Shown: positions 6,073 to 7,823 of the stretch, piece by piece
Layout: each line of letters starts with the position of its first letter
How positions within the stretch are numbered: the first letter of the stretch is position 1
Assembly (NCBI GenBank): GCA_900543845.1
Contig: UQTD01000078.1
Span: 1-7,823, forward strand
Direction of reading: 5' to 3'
Source of the DNA: an uncultured Collinsella sp.
Lineage (GTDB): Bacteria > Actinomycetota > Coriobacteriia > Coriobacteriales > Coriobacteriaceae
Length of the DNA stretch: 7,823 bases
Made by a program: the position numbers and the translations under genes
Notes under the pieces: generated by a model
What the model saw: the letters and a program-made list of their open reading frames with translations, nothing else
Told to the model about the DNA's origin: nothing
Database searches by the model: none

Positions 6073-6197
6073 CGGAAGTATGCGGCAAATTCCGGAACCC
6101 TTGAGCACACCCCGGTTTTCCGCCAATAAAACCGCAGGTACAGAGCTTGTACATATCCGGTATGCTCGGCCTATTCAGATTTTGCCGCATACTTCCG
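6073..6197. repeat. 17-bp perfect inverted repeat in a 417-base gene-free gap
   Basis: The region 5901-6317 has no credible gene. Within it 6073-6089 (CGGAAGTATGCGGCAAA) and 6181-6197 are exact reverse complements. Further in the same direction from each copy, 6107-6115 (ACACCCCGG) and 6224-6232 are also exact reverse complements, but their order makes the two pairings non-nested, so they do not form one simple hairpin. A shorter inverted pair, GGGTTCCG at 6031 and CGGAACCC at 6093, overlaps it. This looks like two copies of one or more dispersed repeat units in opposite orientation. Nature and mobility are unknown. Confidence 0.6.
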
Positions 6198-6252
6198 AAA
6201 TCTAAGTTCGCAAGGGGTAATAGCCGGGGTGTTTACGCAACATATGTCCAGC

Positions 6253-6289
6253 AAAAACGGGTGGTAGCCGGTACGACTACCACCCGTTT
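6253..6289 (-). terminator. Rho-independent terminator of the activase-like gene
   Basis: A perfect 13-bp stem (6277-6289 with 6255-6267) encloses a nine-base loop and, read on the minus strand, ends in a run of five T residues (complement 6253-6257). It begins 28 bases after the stop codon of the large gene at 6318, so that gene does not read into the dehydrogenase gene. Confidence 0.92.
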
Positions 6290-6317
6290 GCCTCATATCT
6301 AGCCCAAAGCAGGCCAG

Positions 6318-7823
6318 CTACTTCTTAATGCCGCGTCCCAGGCGCTCAGCGACCGACGCCACGGCACTCTCGTCGACCGAGCCGCAGCTCACGCAGCCAT
6401 CGTGGGCACGCATCTGGCCGGTGACCTCATCCATCGCGAGCGGCGCCACCTTCTCAAGCTTAAAGCCCTTGCCGGCGCGCATGTTTTCCTTGGCCACGCT
6501 AATCATGAGCTTAATGCGGTTGAGCTGGTTGACCTCGGACGCGCCGGGGTCGTAGTCCACTGCGACGATGTTGCTCTCGGGGTGCTGACGGCGCAGCTCC
6601 TTGATCACGGCCTTGCCCACCACGTGGTTGGGCAGGCACGCGAAGGGCTGCGTGCAGATGATGTTGGGCGCGCCGTGGTCGATCAGGTCGAGCATCTCGG
6701 CCGTGAGCAGCCAGCCCTCGCCCATGTTGTTGCACACCGAAAGCACCGTGCGGGCCTTGTCGGCCATGGTGCCGATGCGCTCAGGCGCCTCAAAGCGGCG
6801 GGACTTTTCGAGCATCTCCTCCACCGGCGTGCGCATCCAGTCCACGAGCTTGATGAGCGCCTGCATGCCAGCGCGCGTGGTAGCGGAGCTTCCCAGCTCG
6901 TCCTTCTGCAGCTCGGCGTTGCTCATGGAGTACAGGAAAAAGTCGAGCAGACCCGGCACCACGGCCTCGCAGCCCTCGCGCTCGATGACATCGACCACGT
7001 GGTTGTTGGCTGTGGGATGGAACTTGACCAGGATCTCGCCGACCACGCCCACGCGCGGCTTGGTGCCCTCGCCCACGAGCGGCATGGTGTCGAACGCGCG
7101 GATGGCCTCGCGGCACAGCTTGGTGTAGTTGTGGCGGTTGAACTTAGGCGCCAGTTTGCGGGCGCGCGCCATGTACTCCTCGTAGAGCGCGTTGGCGGCA
7201 CCGGGCGTTGCCTCGTACGGGCGGCAACGATAGAGCATCTGCATCATCACGTCACCAAAGAGCACCGCGTAGACTGCCTGCTTAAGCAGCGCCGGCGTAA
7301 CCTTAAAGCCGGGGTTGTCCTCGCCGAGCGCCACGGCCGAAAGCGAGATCACCGGAATCTCGGGGTGGCCGCTCTCGCGCAGCGCCTTGCGGATGAGCGC
7401 GATGTAGTTGGTGGCGCGGCAGCCACCGCCGGTCTGGCTGATAACAACGGCCGTCTTGGACAGGTCGTACCGACCGCTCTCGATGGCCTCCATAATCTGG
7501 CCCGTCACCAGGATCGACGGGTAGCAAATGTCGTTGTTCACATAGCGCAGGCCGGCCTCGACGGCATCGTGGTCGGTCGAGGGCAGCAGCTCCAAGTTGT
7601 AGCCAGCACCGCGGAATACCTCTTTGACCAGGTCAAAGTGGATCGGCGCCATCTGCGGGCACAGGATGGTGTAGCCCTCCTCGCGCATCTGCTCGGTAAA
7701 GGGCACCTTGGGCCACGCGGTCGATGCGCTCTCACGCTGCGCCTCGAACGTGTACTTGCGGCTCGCGAACGCGGGGGCGTCCGTGGAGGGCGCCACCGGC
7801 GCGGCATCGCCCTGCTCGTAGGC
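6318..7823 (-). CDS. Large acyl-CoA dehydratase activase-like protein, C-terminal part (enters from right edge)
   Basis: 501 codons are visible; the frame is open to the window edge, so the start lies outside and an internal GTG at 7796 is not a credible start. It matches the C-terminal portion of the very large (about 1,400-1,500 aa) proteins that join BadF/BcrA/HgdC-type activase ATPase domains to a 2-hydroxyacyl-CoA dehydratase-like region (DUF2229-related). In true activases, ATP-driven electron transfer starts the dehydratase; the substrate of the large fused type is unknown. Seen, counting from the edge: ILCPQMAPIHF (about 54-64), NNDICYPSILVTGQ (97-109), SQTGGGCRATNY (129-140), PFACLPNHVVGK (393-404), VDYDPGASEVNQLNR (422-436) and a C-terminal CVSCGS (477-482). 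The conserved cysteines, including 100, 135 and 396, could bind an iron-sulfur cluster. It ends with TAG and a strong terminator. Family is likely; activity is inferred. Confidence 0.82.
   Translation of the reverse strand, partial: AYEQGDAAPVAPSTDAPAFASRKYTFEAQRESASTAWPKVPFTEQMREEGYTILCPQMAPIHFDLVKEVFRGAGYNLELLPSTDHDAVEAGLRYVNNDICYPSILVTGQIMEAIESGRYDLSKTAVVISQTGGGCRATNYIALIRKALRESGHPEIPVISLSAVALGEDNPGFKVTPALLKQAVYAVLFGDVMMQMLYRCRPYEATPGAANALYEEYMARARKLAPKFNRHNYTKLCREAIRAFDTMPLVGEGTKPRVGVVGEILVKFHPTANNHVVDVIEREGCEAVVPGLLDFFLYSMSNAELQKDELGSSATTRAGMQALIKLVDWMRTPVEEMLEKSRRFEAPERIGTMADKARTVLSVCNNMGEGWLLTAEMLDLIDHGAPNIICTQPFACLPNHVVGKAVIKELRRQHPESNIVAVDYDPGASEVNQLNRIKLMISVAKENMRAGKGFKLEKVAPLAMDEVTGQMRAHDGCVSCGSVDESAVASVAERLGRGIKK

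Noticed and set aside
5932..6129. 65-codon open frame on the plus strand in the gene-free gap
   Set aside because: No ribosome site, Arg-rich low-quality product, and it crosses the inverted-repeat element.
6138..6152. GTACA-GAGCT-TGTAC dyad as an operator
   Set aside because: Arms are only five bases and no promoter can be placed around it; chance is likely.
1..7823. CRISPR array, tRNA, rRNA or transposase gene
   Set aside because: No regularly spaced direct repeats, no cloverleaf-like segment and no transposase motifs were seen on either strand.

Overview
The window looks like chromosome from a high-GC, Gram-positive anaerobe, most likely a gut Coriobacteriia of the Collinsella type. This is inferred from GC-rich codon use, clear AGGAG-type ribosome sites, the mix of families (OPT transporter, arylsulfotransferase remnant, large acyl-CoA dehydratase activase-like protein) and GC-rich intergenic inverted repeats. 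No species can be proven from the sequence alone.

Layout. 1-252 (-): 5' end of a type III pantothenate kinase (coaX-like), leaving the window on the left. 253-558: divergent promoter region carrying a 37-bp perfect inverted repeat (310-346 / 400-436). 559-2262 (+): OPT-family transporter, closed by a strong terminator (2288-2325). 2403-2431: promoter for the next gene. 2478-3617 (+): DUF389 membrane protein with a textbook EF-hand-like calcium loop. 3692-3731: hairpin between convergent genes. 3743-4192 (-): unknown membrane-anchored protein of 149 aa, preceded by a possible 12-codon leader ORF (4194-4232) and a palindrome (4260-4281) at a candidate promoter. 4383-4874 (-): C-terminal remnant of an arylsulfotransferase. 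4903-4939: REP-like hairpin/terminator. 4941-5900 (-): 3-hydroxyacyl-CoA dehydrogenase. 5901-6317: 417 bases without a gene, holding an inverted repeat and a terminator. 6318-7823 (-): C-terminal third of a large acyl-CoA dehydratase activase-like protein, entering from the right.

How the genes relate. There is no obvious multi-gene operon; most genes have their own promoter or terminator. CoaX makes a CoA precursor, and the 3-hydroxyacyl-CoA dehydrogenase and the activase-like protein both belong to acyl-CoA chemistry, but the last two are separated by a terminator and a repeat-rich gap, so a joint pathway is only suggestive. OPT and DUF389 are both membrane proteins, separated by a terminator and a new promoter.

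I did not find a convincing new multi-gene system. The best leads are small: the calcium-loop insertion in the DUF389 protein, the leader ORF plus palindrome ahead of the 149-aa gene, and several distinct inverted-repeat elements, one beside a truncated gene.
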